Source: Lytechinus pictus (taxonomy: Eukaryota > Echinodermata > Echinoidea > Temnopleuroida > Toxopneustidae). Taken from it: 64,000 nucleotides of DNA. Below, in pieces: positions 1-10,794 of this stretch (positions within the stretch are counted from its first letter, which is position 1; the number at the start of each line of letters is the position of its first letter). The stretch spans positions 12,164,217 through 12,228,216 of the forward strand of contig NC_087261.1 of NCBI RefSeq assembly GCF_037042905.1. The letters run 5' to 3'. Below the pieces are notes generated by a model, which saw only the letters and a program-made list of their open reading frames with translations, did not search any database and was not told the DNA's origin. The translations under genes were made by a program, and so were the position numbers.

Positions 1-1798
1 GTAGAATCTAGATTAATCAAATTAGAAATACATGCACAATGTATACAACGCCATGAAATAAACGTAGGCCGGCTAGCATAATAGGCACAGCGATATCGAG
101 CTTCCAACTAACTAGTACGGGTTCGTAATAGCGCGCGAAATCTTTGACCGCTCTGACCTCATGACGTCACGCGTCATGGCAACAGGACCTCTCAAAAAAG
201 GGGGTGCTACGATAGACCGCGCTATCTCACTGCGGTGTGAATCCGGCGAATGCCAATGGGCGGACCGTGGATCGCGCTACGATAGCGCGATCCACGGTCC
301 GCCCACGGTCCCCCCTTGCGGTGTGAACAGCCTCATAGAGACCGCTATAGGACTCCGACATAGGTTGTCGGTCTTACGGCCAAGATGATGCTAACTTATA
401 AGCCCTGCGCACACTGCGATTCGTTGCGATCGAACTTTCAAAGAAATTGCAATGACACTTGATATATATGAACATTTCAACCAATATAATTTTAGTAATC
501 AGAATTCAGAATTGTGATGGGATTACTGAAATCATAATTCAGTCAAGTTCGAGCCTCCCTGTAGGTATAAAATCAAAATCAATTCCAAATCGGAATGAAG
601 TCTCCATCGCATGCGACTTAAAGCCGAATTGGACTTAACTCCGAACACAGGGCTTACCGGAAAGCAAAATTATTATTATTTTTTTATTCCTAGCATTATG
701 CCGAACTTCAAATAAAATAACTGTGCTCCTTGGAAATGTCTCCACATCTTTTCCAGACCTTCCATAAATTGACATGCCTCTGATAACTGTCCTCCTCATC
801 GGGATACCACCCAGTCTTCCCTTTACCTCATCCCTTTGATGTGGAGGAAGGTTCATATCTAGGTTTGAACAAGGGCTGAATGTAAGATGATTGTGGCCGG
901 GTGGCTGAGTCAACATGGACAAGGAGATTATCATAACTTAAAAAGGGGGAGGGTAAGAGACCCGCGGAAGCTAAATCAAGATGATCGGTATACAGTTCCT
1001 TGATAATGATAGATGTCTACACAGTACGCAACGATGACAACAGTAGAAAATTAGTAAAATCACTCTTAAAAGTACACCCACATCACCCCCACCACAACCA
1101 TTCCCCCCTTTATCAATGCTTATGCGATCTGCAATCAGATCAAGGTTTCAGCACAAAATAGATATCTGCTGAAAAGGGTTTGAATTTAGACTTCACAAAC
1201 GAAATGGTTCTGAAAAAAAAAAAAATTCCAAGTACCATTAATTTGCACATTTTTTTCGCTCGGTCGCAACGATCACTCGCAAACAAAAAAACAAATAGGT
1301 TTTTTTGCAGGGGACAGTGGAGACGGGATGATAAAATAGATCAGCTGCATGGTCGGTATAGTACCCTCCTGCTGCCCAAGATATAGGCCATTTCCATTGT
1401 ATTGATATGACCAGTGTGTATTAATTACCCCAATCCAAAATCTCAAGCCCCCGGCAGAAGCCCCCACCAAAAGTTCTATTCTAGAACCTCGCTTAGGGCT
1501 TTGCACAATTTCGGGGGTTTATTTCCTAAATGTGACGATCTTTCAGACTTTTCTCCCCCTTTTAGGGGGTAGGGCATTCTATTGGTCATTTTTTAAGGAA
1601 CCCCAACCTCCCCCAAGCTAGATATACCATTTCCCCAATGTGTTCTTCCTCCCCGACCCTTCCCCCTCCAACACCCCCACCCAACCACCAACCATTAGCC
1701 CATTTCTGCAACTGCATGCAGACGTCTGTGTGCATCAGGGTTTCGGCACAAACAAAATATTAAGGGTCTAAGTGCGACACTAAACACTTGGAGATCAC
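1..1798. other. No gene recognised; AT-rich and C-rich spacer
   Basis: No exon with convincing splice sites or protein motif was found. The stretch holds a perfect hairpin (257-305), short A/T homopolymers and a C-rich zone around 1440-1700. A - strand open frame at 635-934 encodes 99 residues that resemble no family I can name; its C-terminal half has a mixed, protein-like composition, so it may be the decayed end of a repeat element. Confidence 0.5.
257..305. repeat. Perfect 23-bp-arm hairpin
   Basis: Bases 257-279 are exactly complementary to 283-305, leaving a 3-base loop. The arms are GC-rich and include GCGGACCGTGGATCGCGC. The hairpin lies between two short copies of a TGCGGTGTGAA motif (near 230 and 320), which suggests it is the centre of a small palindromic element. 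Function unknown. Confidence 0.9.
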
Positions 1799-3353
1799 GG
1801 GTCAGATGCATAGAAAGTAGAAATTGCTTTTGCTAAGCTCTTGCTTGGCTTTTGCTTGATTCTGTATGCATAAAAATGAGCGAGCAAATTATTTTGCTAC
1901 ATTAATCGCTGACTGACTGCTAGCAATTCCTGCTAAAGAGCGTATGCATACAGCCAGTATTTCGCTTGTGCGTTTAGGCACTCACTGGGGTTTTTTCAAG
2001 CTCTGTCGGAGCATGGACCTATTACGAATGGACATTCAACGAATCCCCTCCTTTGACACAGAGACCGTCGCCGCTAATCCTTTTATAAACAGAGCGCTGG
2101 CAGCTGACACCCATCAAGCCGGTCGTAAAACATGCTCTCACTGATTGACAGCGGAAATCAATTGTACGCTGCTCCTACCCATTGCGATGTTGTTCGTTCA
2201 CTTTATCAAAAGCAACGCACAGCAGCGAACGTTAGCGCTATGAAAATGATAGCAGAAACAAGAAAACAGGCGTGCATAAACGTATTTTTTACGTACATCG
2301 CTAACAACCGGAAATGAAATGGATTGACATCACCTTGCAGATCCGTATATCTACGGCAAAAAAGCAGTTGAAATTCGACGAAAAAATCTGCGGAAAAACG
2401 TTAAAATCTCAGCTTTTTCGGACAGTATCGATGTCGATAGTAGCGCTTACCTTCGGTCAGAAGTTGATTTTCATTTGGGCATAAAATTCCACAGGATTGA
2501 TGAAATTTAACGGGATTTTTTTTGATGGACAGACGACAATCGCACGTTATAGAGAGCCTAAAATAATGTACTGAAAAACCGGATATGAATTGCGCATTGC
2601 ATTCTAGGTAATGTAAGGACTTTCCCTATTGGCAATCGGGGCTACAACATGACCGTCTTTGGTCGAAAGAGGGCCAGTGATCGATCGGTGACGATCATCG
2701 GGCGAAAGGAGCTTGTGTAAACAATCACCCCGGGCGGTCGTTGTAAAAACCGCGTAAAGAGAAAGTTAAGGGTTAGACAGCAATTTTGACAGCTGGAAAC
2801 AGGTGGTGGTCATAAAATGCTCTCGTTGAATGTCCATTCGTAATAGGTCCATGGTCGGAGCAGCTTGAGCGTTTGCTTGATCAGGGTATTCGCGTTTTAA
2901 AAAAAAATCATGTTTTTACACTTGAGAGAGAACCCGAAGGTGTACCGTTACGCACATGTCCTTGTTTTCTTCTTAATAAGTGCAAACCAAATGCCACATT
3001 TATAAATTTATCAAAAAGAAACGAGTTAGTTTGACACCACGTCTGAGGAAAAGATATTATAGGAAAGAAGCAGTAATTTGCACTGCCACACTCTTGTGTC
3101 CGAGTCCTGCCTTTTCTGTGAGTCGTGTTTGCACCAGCGTGACGTCTCTTTTGTTCAGCCCGCAAGCAATTGCTTCCTGAAGGCAAGAAAAGGGTCCAAG
3201 CACCAGCAAGGGGTTATGCATATGAAATAAAGCAATTGCTGAAGCATGATATTTTGCTTGTACACATGTAAAAGTTAGGGTTAGGGTTATTGCTATTGCT
3301 TGTGCTTGAAGTAATTGCTGGCAAGCAATTGCTACTTTTTATGCATCTGACCC
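1799..3353. mobile_element. 1.55-kb DNA element with GGGTCAGATGCAT terminal inverted repeats
   Basis: The left end GGGTCAGATGCATAGAAAG matches the reverse complement of the right end (GGGTCAGATGCATAAAAAG). Sub-terminal AAGCAATTGCT-type repeats occur at both ends. A second inverted pair lies inside, near 1999-2043 and 2826-2873, sharing ATGGACCTATTACGAATGGA. No transposase frame was recognised, so it looks non-autonomous. No clear target-site duplication was found and the superfamily is not assigned. Short open frames inside (1944-2144, 2132-2317, 2908-3186) show no recognisable domain. Confidence 0.65.
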
Positions 3354-3650
3354 AATACATTGCTATTTGACTAATGCATTCCGCTATTTTTTTTGGTTGC
3401 GTGTGGCCGCTAATCCCCACCACCAAAATATCTAGCATCATATTTTTAATGACCCTGACAATAAGCAAGACAATATCGATATCCCAGCGAGTTCATGAGG
3501 TTTCTTTTTCAGCAAGGCCAGCCTAATTTTGGGGTCCTTTTCAACGCCCTCCTGACCACACCCACCACTAACGACCAGCCAGACGCCCATTTCTTTACTA
3601 CGGGGTATCCCTACTATATTGCAATGAAGATGAAAATTAATAACCTATTT

Positions 3651-4527
3651 AAAGCCCCCTCACACCTGACCGAATGTAGGCGGACGAAGGGTGACGAATG
3701 GGAAAAATGCACGAATTGTCAACGAATTCAAATAAAATTTCCGTCAAATCATGCGATCAGTAACTATTGTCAAATCTTATCAACGAACAGTAGGCGAAGG
3801 ATAAATATGACATGCGAAAGATATCGATTTTTCGGTTCACCTCTTTGAGTAAATTGCAGCCGAAGGCGAGCGAAGGGTTAATATAAACCAATAAGACGAA
3901 CGAACAGTGAGCAATGGTTTGATATGGCGTGCGATTAGAAACGAAGACGAGGGAATAGATTGGGTGTTTATGTACGTTTGTGTCATCGTGTTGCTTCGTT
4001 AAGAGATCGGTCCACTTTGGCAAAAGTGCGATGAGGGACTACGCGCGACAATAACACACGAACGATTAACGAATGATTAAATAAGAGATGCGAATTCAAA
4101 TAGATGACCAACGATTTTTCAGTATGTCTGTATGTCCTGCAGGTTGCTTGTCTCTTTGAACATATTTTCTTCCTTGTTTCTCATTGTTTGTATTTATTAT
4201 ATGTATGTACATGTATTTGTTACTTGTATGCAGGGCCCCCAAGAAAAACAGTGCTTAGTCCACTGATGGGGTTACCCTGGGTAAACAAAACGAAATAAAT
4301 AAATAAATAAAAATTTTCAATTCGTCGGGAAATTTTTAACATGTTCAAAATTTCCGCGCGAATTTGAATAATCGCAGCTGTTAGTTCAGAAGGTGTACGA
4401 ACCCAAACACGAAGGGTAAATATAATTTACTTTCAGTTACCATTGAAAACGATTTTTAAAAATATGCCTTTCGCCAGCCATCACAAGGCATATTTCAGGC
4501 AATTCGGTTAGGTGTGAGGGAGCCTTT
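3651..4527. mobile_element. TIR element (CCCCTCACACCT family), copy 1
   Basis: The ends are inverted repeats: AAAGCCCCCTCACACCTGAC on the left and the complement of TAAAGGCTCCCTCACACCTA on the right. A second copy lies in opposite orientation at 50445-51136. Comparing the two shows that bases 4123-4310 here are a later insertion. No transposase is encoded. Small frames such as 3757-4023 (- strand) are chance readings of the repeat. Confidence 0.75.
4123..4310 (+). mobile_element. LINE 3'-end fragment with (AAAT)n tail
   Basis: A roughly 190-bp insert is present in copy 1 of the CCCCTCACACCT element and absent from copy 2. It ends in GGGTTACCCTGGGTAAAC followed by AAATAAATAAATAAA, a common tail form of non-LTR retrotransposons. 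The fragment is too short to hold a coding frame, so family assignment (CR1/L2-like) is an inference from the tail. Confidence 0.55.
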
Positions 4528-4572
4528 AGCTAGGCAAACACCGCTGGCTTCTGGGGGGGGGGGGGAGACTTA

Positions 4573-4787
4573 TGGGCCGTTGCAAGAAACTTGCGGTCAA
4601 TTGCAAGTCTATTTTCAGTCCCTAAATCATTCATATATCTTGCAATTGTAAATTTGTGATTGATTGCTGGTCTGCTTTTTGAACAAGGAGTTTAATCTGA
4701 ATTGCTATGGTTAAAAGTGATCAATCAACTGTAAAATTGCAACAGAATATTTGCGATTGATTGCAAATATTTTCTTGCAACACCCCC
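4573..4787. mobile_element. Harbinger-like MITE, 215 bp
   Basis: The termini are TGGGCCGTTGCAAGAAAC and the complement of GGGGGTGTTGCAAGAAAA. The element is flanked by TTA on both sides (4570-4572 and 4788-4790), the 3-bp TWA target typical of PIF/Harbinger elements. The termini match those of the 5.6-kb element at 18411-24016, so this is plausibly a short relative mobilised by the same transposase. It has inserted beside another palindromic MITE (4791-4937). Confidence 0.75.
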
Positions 4788-4790
4788 TTA

Positions 4791-4937
4791 GAGTCGCACT
4801 TAAATGTCGACGCGTACACGATATGAAACGCGCAATCTTATTGAACGATACGCAGTAGTATGCGTCCTCTTTGCATGATCTCACCAATACGGCCATGCAT
4901 TTTGTAATACATGCAACTAGGCATTTAAGTGCGACTC
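4791..4937. repeat. Palindromic MITE fragment (GAGTCGCACTTAAATG arms)
   Basis: GAGTCGCACTTAAATG at 4791 is repeated in inverse orientation as CATTTAAGTGCGACTC ending at 4937. A further outer end, GTGAAACACCCCC, lies near 4960-4970. The matching outer left end is missing or replaced by the G-run near 4552-4566, so the host element is incomplete. Confidence 0.6.
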
Positions 4938-4970
4938 TACGTCATGATTGAATCTTTGTGAAACACCCCC

Positions 4971-5397
4971 AGTACTATAAAGTATTTTCCAATTCGTCTC
5001 CAGACCTGGAAAGTTCTATGACTATGTCGTCACCATGGTCACGGAGCACGGAGACATAAGGTATCTTGCGCGGCGACTCTCTAATGTTAAATAACACCAA
5101 GTCCGACAAATCGAAATGTCATGGTAAATCGACCTGGGAAAATAATTAATGTTGCCATGGTAACTAAACATTCCTTTAGAATCTGAATTGGGAAGGGTCC
5201 TTAAGTTACCATCATGCCATATGAATGTTTTTTTTTAAGTCAACATGGCAACATGCGCCACCATATCTATTTACAGTTTTAATAAGTCTACAGCTGTTTA
5301 GACGACTAATGGTAAAACAAAATGCCTTGCCATCTCGTTAATCTTACGGCTATTTAAATTTTCACTTATCAGCCGATATTATTTCGTTTTATAAAAG
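4971..5397. other. Presumed intron upstream of the CTLD exon
   Basis: No coding motif recognised. The sequence leads into the splice acceptor at 5396-5397. An N-terminal CTLD exon, which would have to end in phase 0, was sought to the left in the window and not found. Confidence 0.4.
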
Positions 5398-5658
5398 GAT
5401 TCGTGGATCTGCAAGGCATGGATCGGTCTGTACAGACCCGATAAAGATGGACCATTTATTTGGTCCGATGGGACGTCAGTCAATTTCACCGCATGGGCTG
5501 AAAACTACCCAGATAAGTGGTATACTGAGGTTAATCTGTGTGTACGCATGCGTATCGTACCGAGAGTGACGACATGGAGGATGGGCTTGGGTAACTGGGA
5601 GGACAAGCAATGCGGTTCGCGATTTACCCACATTTGCAAGATTCAATTAAAAATGTAA
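5398..5658 (+). CDS. C-type lectin domain protein, C-terminal exon
   Basis: This is the second half of a CTLD and the last coding exon of a gene whose earlier exons are not in view. After an acceptor (TTATAAAAG) the phase-0 frame runs 86 codons to TAA. Visible landmarks are WIGLYR near residue 8, the WSDGT signature, TAWAENYPDKW in the long-loop region, LCVRMR with a conserved cysteine, GNWEDKQC, and a final THICK. The start phase, and the seven codons before WIGLY, match the CTLD1 exon at 62527 exactly, which supports the boundary. The calcium-binding EPN/QPD motif is absent (ENYPDK stands there) and WND is changed to WED, so classical calcium-dependent sugar binding is doubtful. It ends with the short tail IQLKM, so no membrane anchor follows. 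CTLDs normally need two halves, so either the first half lies left of the window or the exon is an orphan copy. Confidence 0.85.
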   Translation, partial: DSWICKAWIGLYRPDKDGPFIWSDGTSVNFTAWAENYPDKWYTEVNLCVRMRIVPRVTTWRMGLGNWEDKQCGSRFTHICKIQLKM

Positions 5659-5726
5659 AACCTTCATGAATACCTGAAAAGGAAAGCTGCGTCCCATTCG
5701 TAAACGATACCACGTATGGACATGTT

Positions 5727-6147
5727 TAAAGGCGACCGCACACCTTACGACTGGTCGGCGACTCGATTTCAGAATAAAATGTAGTAGAATTTGATGCTAA
5801 TATTGAGACTTGGAATATCTTACTGTGTAATGTTCTAAATCATCGTACGAATACCTATGTTCAAATCTGTGACTATGCTATCATCCTCCTTAGAATAAAA
5901 GCGAATTCAATATCTAGTCGTAATGACGTCATAGCAGTCGTACGATTGACTACGATTTGAAACTAATCTGGCCTTTACTCAAAAATAAAAGCTTGCAATC
6001 TTTCAAAATGGTTATATTAGTATTCTTTCAATTGATTTCAACCTCAAATAAAATGATATGTTCCATTAACATTTTCAGAAAATAAGCAAAATGCGATTCG
6101 TTCCAAAATCGGATCGCGAACAGTCGTAAGGTGTGCGGTGGCCTTAA
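5727..6147. mobile_element. Palindromic MITE (GGCGACCGCACACC family), copy 1
   Basis: The left end AAAGGCGACCGCACACCTTA and the right end are inverted repeats of about 30 bp, flanked by TTTAAA/CTTAAG, consistent with a TTAA-type target. A near-identical copy of the same length lies at 12214-12634. It is non-coding. The copy begins 68 bp after the lectin stop codon, so it may lie within that gene's 3' UTR. Confidence 0.8.
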
Positions 6148-6650
6148 GATGACGACGATAAAAAATAATTTTACAAATTCTTTCCTTTTCAACTCCAAAT
6201 CTTATACAAAAGCACTGATGCGGCTAATCACTTACCATGCTTATATTCATGTAAACAGTAAGATCAAGCATAGCACACTCGTTAGAGAATACAATATTAA
6301 TTTGATTAGGCTGTAAACGTGTATTATCAAACTTTGTATTTTATTCAGTAACATTTTCAATTAGTCTATGTATACATAAATACATAAGTTTGTAGTTTTA
6401 AGTTTGCTTTATATATATATATATATAGTTTGGTGTTTAAGCATTTTTATGATAGCTGATTTCTTTTAAGATATATGATTTATGATTATATTAAGTTAGT
6501 GAAAAAAGTGAAAATATGAAATGTAAAGTATTATATGTGATTTGAAATGTTAAATTGAAATGTTATGTAACTATTTGTTCATGAAATCATAATAAAAACA
6601 GTATTCAAAACAAAAAAAAGTGTGTGTGTGTGCATATGCATAAATATATG
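6148..6650. other. AT-rich spacer, no gene seen
   Basis: Contains a short (TA)n run near 6411-6427 and nothing else recognisable. A 61-codon open frame (6131-6316) starts inside the MITE and has no motif. Confidence 0.4.
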
Positions 6651-6769
6651 CACTGTAAAAATGAAGTGCTGATTTTCTAGTACTACTTTAAACTAGAAAA
6701 TCAGCACTCGTAGTGCAATCACTAAACAAGCACTGTAAGTGCTAAGTCAGCACTTCATTTATTACAGTG
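6651..6769. mobile_element. 119-bp palindromic MITE (CACTGTAAAAATGAAGTGCTGA)
   Basis: The ends CACTGTAAAAATGAAGTGCT and the complement of the right end (CACTGTAATAAATGAAGTGC) are inverted repeats. The internal pair GATTTTCTAGT / ACTAGAAAATC adds a second hairpin. Non-coding. Confidence 0.8.
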
Positions 6770-6811
6770 TATATATATATTTGTGTGTACATCTACTTTG
6801 TATTTAAAAGG

Positions 6812-6907
6812 GTCCCAACGAAAATCAGAGTTTGTGCTGATTGGGCCACCCTTAAAAAAGGAAATGAATAAATAAATAAATAAATAAAATAAATAAATAA
6901 ATAAATA
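6812..6907 (+). mobile_element. LINE 3' tail with (AAAT)n
   Basis: A short stretch containing TTGGGCCACCCTTAAAAAAGG is followed by many AAAT units. This is the usual appearance of a strongly 5'-truncated CR1/L2-type LINE copy. No coding portion remains. Confidence 0.5.
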
Positions 6908-9322
6908 GGTTAGGTCTACTCAGGTTCGAGACCTTATAGCCCGGATGAACTCTGGTGTAAACTGTGGTCTACCATGTCTACATTCATGCATTAGATATGA
7001 ATAGCTAATTTTGACGGGAGAAATTATTAATTTCTTTTCGCGCAAGTTTGGCACTCATTATAGATAGTGCACAGTAAATGGGGGAAAACGGTTATCGTAA
7101 AACATACCTTTTTGTAAAAAAACGCCTCATTCATGCAGTACATGAATATTCATTAATAGCAAGAAGATTATACATGTAGATGTGTTTTGGTAAATTTGAA
7201 TGTGTGTGTGTTTAATATTGTTTTAGCTTAGGATGTTGTAAAATAGTTCATGTTTGACTTCTTTGTTGAAGCAAAAGAGCAACAATAAACAATTACTCAA
7301 GTGAAAATTCTGTTTTTTTTTTGTCTACGTTATTGCAAAATATTCGCGCTGTTTTATTTATTGGGAGGCACCGATCGAATCTATACATATAATTTATGCT
7401 AACTTGTAAATTGAACTGTATAAAAGATTAAAACAATCTGGTTTACTAAATGCTATACCAAATGATGCTTCTGGTTTTGATTATGCACTGCGCTTAAAAT
7501 GTTCACATTTTATCATTTTAAAATGATTTTCCTTGAAATTAATCAATACTTTATGTTTATTATGTTTATTGATAGTTCGTTTACTGAATTTACTGTTTCA
7601 TGGATTTAATTACTATATACTTATTGTAAGTAACTCGCATATTTTTCTAACATTCACAGAGCAACGTTGAATCATGTGTACATTTTATCCAGTTAAGTTT
7701 AATGCTGTTCATTTTCCTTTTTGCTTTTCAATATTCATATTCCTTGAATATCACTTTTCCTCACAATAGTCACAAATAATGTCTTGTTATAAAAGGCCTT
7801 GTATAGTTGCGCGTGAGTTTCGGGTAATTTTTATGGGCAGCCGTGAGGTCCAAAGTTAAACGACCAGGTTAGTGGTGCGTAAGCTAGCTAATAGCTTTAG
7901 CCGGTCAATTGTTTTCCTAGTCTTTCAAAAAACAAAGCTACCAAGAAATTATACAAGTGATTACCAAATATGCAATTTACCAAAATGTGCGGTAACATGA
8001 CCGCGGATAAAGCATGTTAATCTCATCCCAACTTTTGCAAGCCCGTTGCATTGCGCATGGCTTTAAGAAGACAGCGTTAGGAAACACACACATGTATACC
8101 AGGGCCCGTATTCTATAAACGAAATAAGCATGCTTAAGTAAAAAAATCTAATCATTTTGTCTTATTTTCTGTCTAAGCCAAAATTCTTAGCCAAAACGCG
8201 TATTCCATAAAGAATTGGCTAATAATTAATTTTTGCGCGACCGAGACTGATATAGGATGAATCGAATGGCTAAGCAACTTTTCATAAAACTGCAGAGTCT
8301 GTATTCCATAAATACAACATGGCTAAGATTTTTGCCCTAACTTCAAGACAGTTTTCTTTATCCTGAAACGTGATACGTGAATTAAGCGTGAGTCTCCTAT
8401 TTCTGCTATTAGCGTAACTTTCTCTCCTTCTATGCCTTCAGTGAAATTTGCCTTAGCTTTTTTCTCAGCCTCCATCTTGATACGCGATTTTTGCTTTAAC
8501 ACATAAAACGCATAGACTTTTTTACCGCGGAGCAGCTGTTACGTTCGCGACAAAGTTGCGTGACGTTGCAATTTTCTCATGACGTCATATAATTTGAGAC
8601 TCTGGCTTAGCCATATCGTCTCCCTTTGCTCGTTAAATTAATGAATTAAATAATAGAGGAGAACATGCTAAAAAATTAAAGAGGAAAAGAAAGAATAAAG
8701 ACTAAGTACTATCAAGTAGTCAGACAAAGATCGTGTACTGTTACTTTGTATTACCCCTATTATTCAATTGAGACAAAATTGGTCGTCCCTCGCCCCCGAC
8801 CAAGAAATCATGACGCCGCCTTTTGCATACTCACACACGTACAATTTGAAATTTCGCATGTAAAACTACTACCAACCATTTTGAAAGTTGTGAATTTCTT
8901 TGGGGAGAAATTTGAAACAAAGAATATTGTGCTGTCCTAAAAATTCCTACATTTTATTATAAAAAAAACCCTTTAACTCTGTAGTGAGTATCTGATCTTA
9001 CTCTGATTCAAATAATCCTTTTCAATATTACAATTTCTTATCTTTTATGAAGTTCTATCACTTGTTAAGTTTCTTAGTGGCTTTGTACTTTGAAAGAAAC
9101 TTAGGCTATGCACCTAATCATTTGTCATTCCAATATTTTTTGGGTCTTGTACGAAAAATTTGAATGAATATTCATAAAGACATGCCCAGAACGCTTTCAC
9201 CGGAATAATGCATATCTTTAAAATGCCATAACTTTGTTATTCCTTGTCAGATTTGATCAAATTGTCAGTGTTTTGTTTGTCTGATTTTTCTTAATGTGTT
9301 CAAATAATACCAGAGGTTACCG
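6908..9322. other. No gene seen; AT-rich with MITE fragments
   Basis: Two fragments are notable. Near 8103-8310 are repeats of the form GGGCCCGTATTCTATAAA. Near 9226-9300 is a copy of the CATAACTTT...GATCAAATT module shared by several MITE families in this window. No exon-like sequence was recognised on either strand. A 64-codon frame at 8746-8940 has no motif. Confidence 0.4.
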
Positions 9323-9470
9323 GGTGGGCGTGTTTCATAAGCTGAGCGGCTTACGACTGGTGAACTATTTTTACGCGCAAAATAATCACCATTAAACATT
9401 TTTAATGGTGAATATCATTTACCTCAAGAAAGGATCACCTGTCATTCAACTGTTTTATGAAACGGCCACC
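9323..9470. mobile_element. Palindromic MITE (GGTGGGCGTGTTTCATAA)
   Basis: The left end GTGGGCGTGTTTCATAA is inverted at the right end as TTTTATGAAACGGCCACC. A central ATTAAACATTTTTAAT palindrome is present. Non-coding. Confidence 0.7.
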
Positions 9471-9472
9471 AG

Positions 9473-9631
9473 GGGCCCGTTTCATAAAGGACTTGCAACT
9501 GTTGTAACTTTGCCATTATGGCAACTACCATGGTAACAGGGCTCAGCAGCCAATCAGAATCAAGGGTTCCATGGTAAATTGTCATAGCGGCAAAGTTACA
9601 ACAGTTTCAAGTCCTTTATGAAATGGGGCCC
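9473..9631. mobile_element. Palindromic MITE (GGGCCCGTTTCATAAAGGAC)
   Basis: GGGCCCGTTTCATAAAGGAC is inverted at 9612-9631 (GTCCTTTATGAAATGGGGCC). Internal arms AACTGTTGTAACTTTGCC and GGCAAAGTTACAACAGTTTC also pair, so nearly the whole element folds. It follows the previous MITE after two bases. Confidence 0.8.
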
Positions 9632-10115
9632 TGATGTAGTCCCCATCTTTTTGCTCTATGCCCTCAAGGAAGTCCAAAAGGTATTTCTTTAAGACCAAGT
9701 CAAACGCATTCAGGTCAATAACTGGTTGTCCCGAATAAGAGAGAGAGAGAGAGAGATAAAAACAAACTTGCATAACCGTCAGTATCCATTAAAAAAATGG
9801 ACGTAACCTCTCATGATATGTACATTTTCCAATAATATTTCATTAATGTTTAATGCACAATACAGACAGTAAGTGATTGAATAAGTAGTTTAAGATTTTA
9901 TCATTGAAGTTCACTATCTATTGTTAATTTGATTATCTTTGTAAGTTCTAGCAAGTAAAATTGATGGAATAAATTGATGTATAATAAATTGAATCATTAT
10001 CCATGGACGACTAATTGTGTACAAAGCTACTGTATCACTAAATATCCTGCCTGAGTTTCACGTCACATGATTAAGGTCAAAGGTCATTTAGGATCAACAA
10101 ACTTTGGCCATGTTG
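9632..10115. other. Spacer with partial known repeat; no firm gene
   Basis: Bases about 10040-10115 match one unit of the tandem family at 37.8-38.7 kb (CCTGAGTTTC, GGTCAAAGGTCATTTAGG). A - strand frame near 9598-9773 contains a protein-like stretch (IDLNAFDLVLKKYLLDF) after a CT-rich tract but lacks a splice donor. It is listed as a weak finding only. Confidence 0.4.
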
Positions 10116-10228
10116 TATGGGCGGCCATAAGGGCCAAAATTAACGTCATCTTAAACAAACAAAACACAGTAAAAACTTACAAAGGACATAAACAAACAAA
10201 CAAAAACTTCGTATGGTGAAAGGTCTAT

Positions 10229-10400
10229 GTCAAACAAACAAAGGACGATCACAAACGAACAAAGGACGATTACAAACGAACAAAGGACGATCACAAACGA
10301 ACAAAGGACGATTACAAACGAACAAAGGACGATTACAAACGAACAAAGGACGATCACAGACAAACAAAGGACAATTAAAAACAAACAACCGATACTTGCA
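10229..10400 (+). repeat. 21-bp minisatellite, left arm
   Basis: About eight tandem units of the form ACGATTACAAACGAACAAAG, with alternation of GATTAC and GATCAC. The complementary array is at 14205-14370. Confidence 0.9.
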
Positions 10401-10794
10401 AACAAACAAACAAATGATGATTAAAAACAAACAAAGGACGACCAAAAAGAAACGAGAAACAAGTTTGAAAAAAACGACGATTGGGCCGGGCAACAAAGAA
10501 TATACCGATTCCAAATAAAGAAAGGATGTTTCGAAACATCGAATAAGGATGATGAGAAATGAACAAAGGACGTTGAGAAAAGGACAAAGGACGATCAGAA
10601 AAGAACTGGACATATTAGGACAGTAGAGGGTGTCCTACACGATAAGCGCTAGCTGCAGATATGAGCGCTGTATTCTGTTAAGTGTTTTCGATTGTTAATG
10701 CCAATGGAGGCCATCATCACAAGCAACATTATAGAAAACGTACTGCCAGACTTATTTCAGCTTTACAAGATGGCAGAGATATAGATGACAATAT

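Noticed and set aside
635-934. 99-codon - strand frame as a gene
   Set aside because: No recognisable domain, no splice context; may be a repeat remnant but cannot be supported.
3276-3290. TTAGGGTTAGGG telomere-like sequence
   Set aside because: Only two units, inside a DNA element; not an interstitial telomere array.
10229-10400. CRISPR-like direct repeats
   Set aside because: Contiguous minisatellite units with no unique spacers, in a eukaryotic genome.
10213-10613. Long open frames in the TNKGR / VCNRPLF repeats on both strands
   Set aside because: They are direct translations of a 21-bp minisatellite (21 is a multiple of three, so frames stay open).
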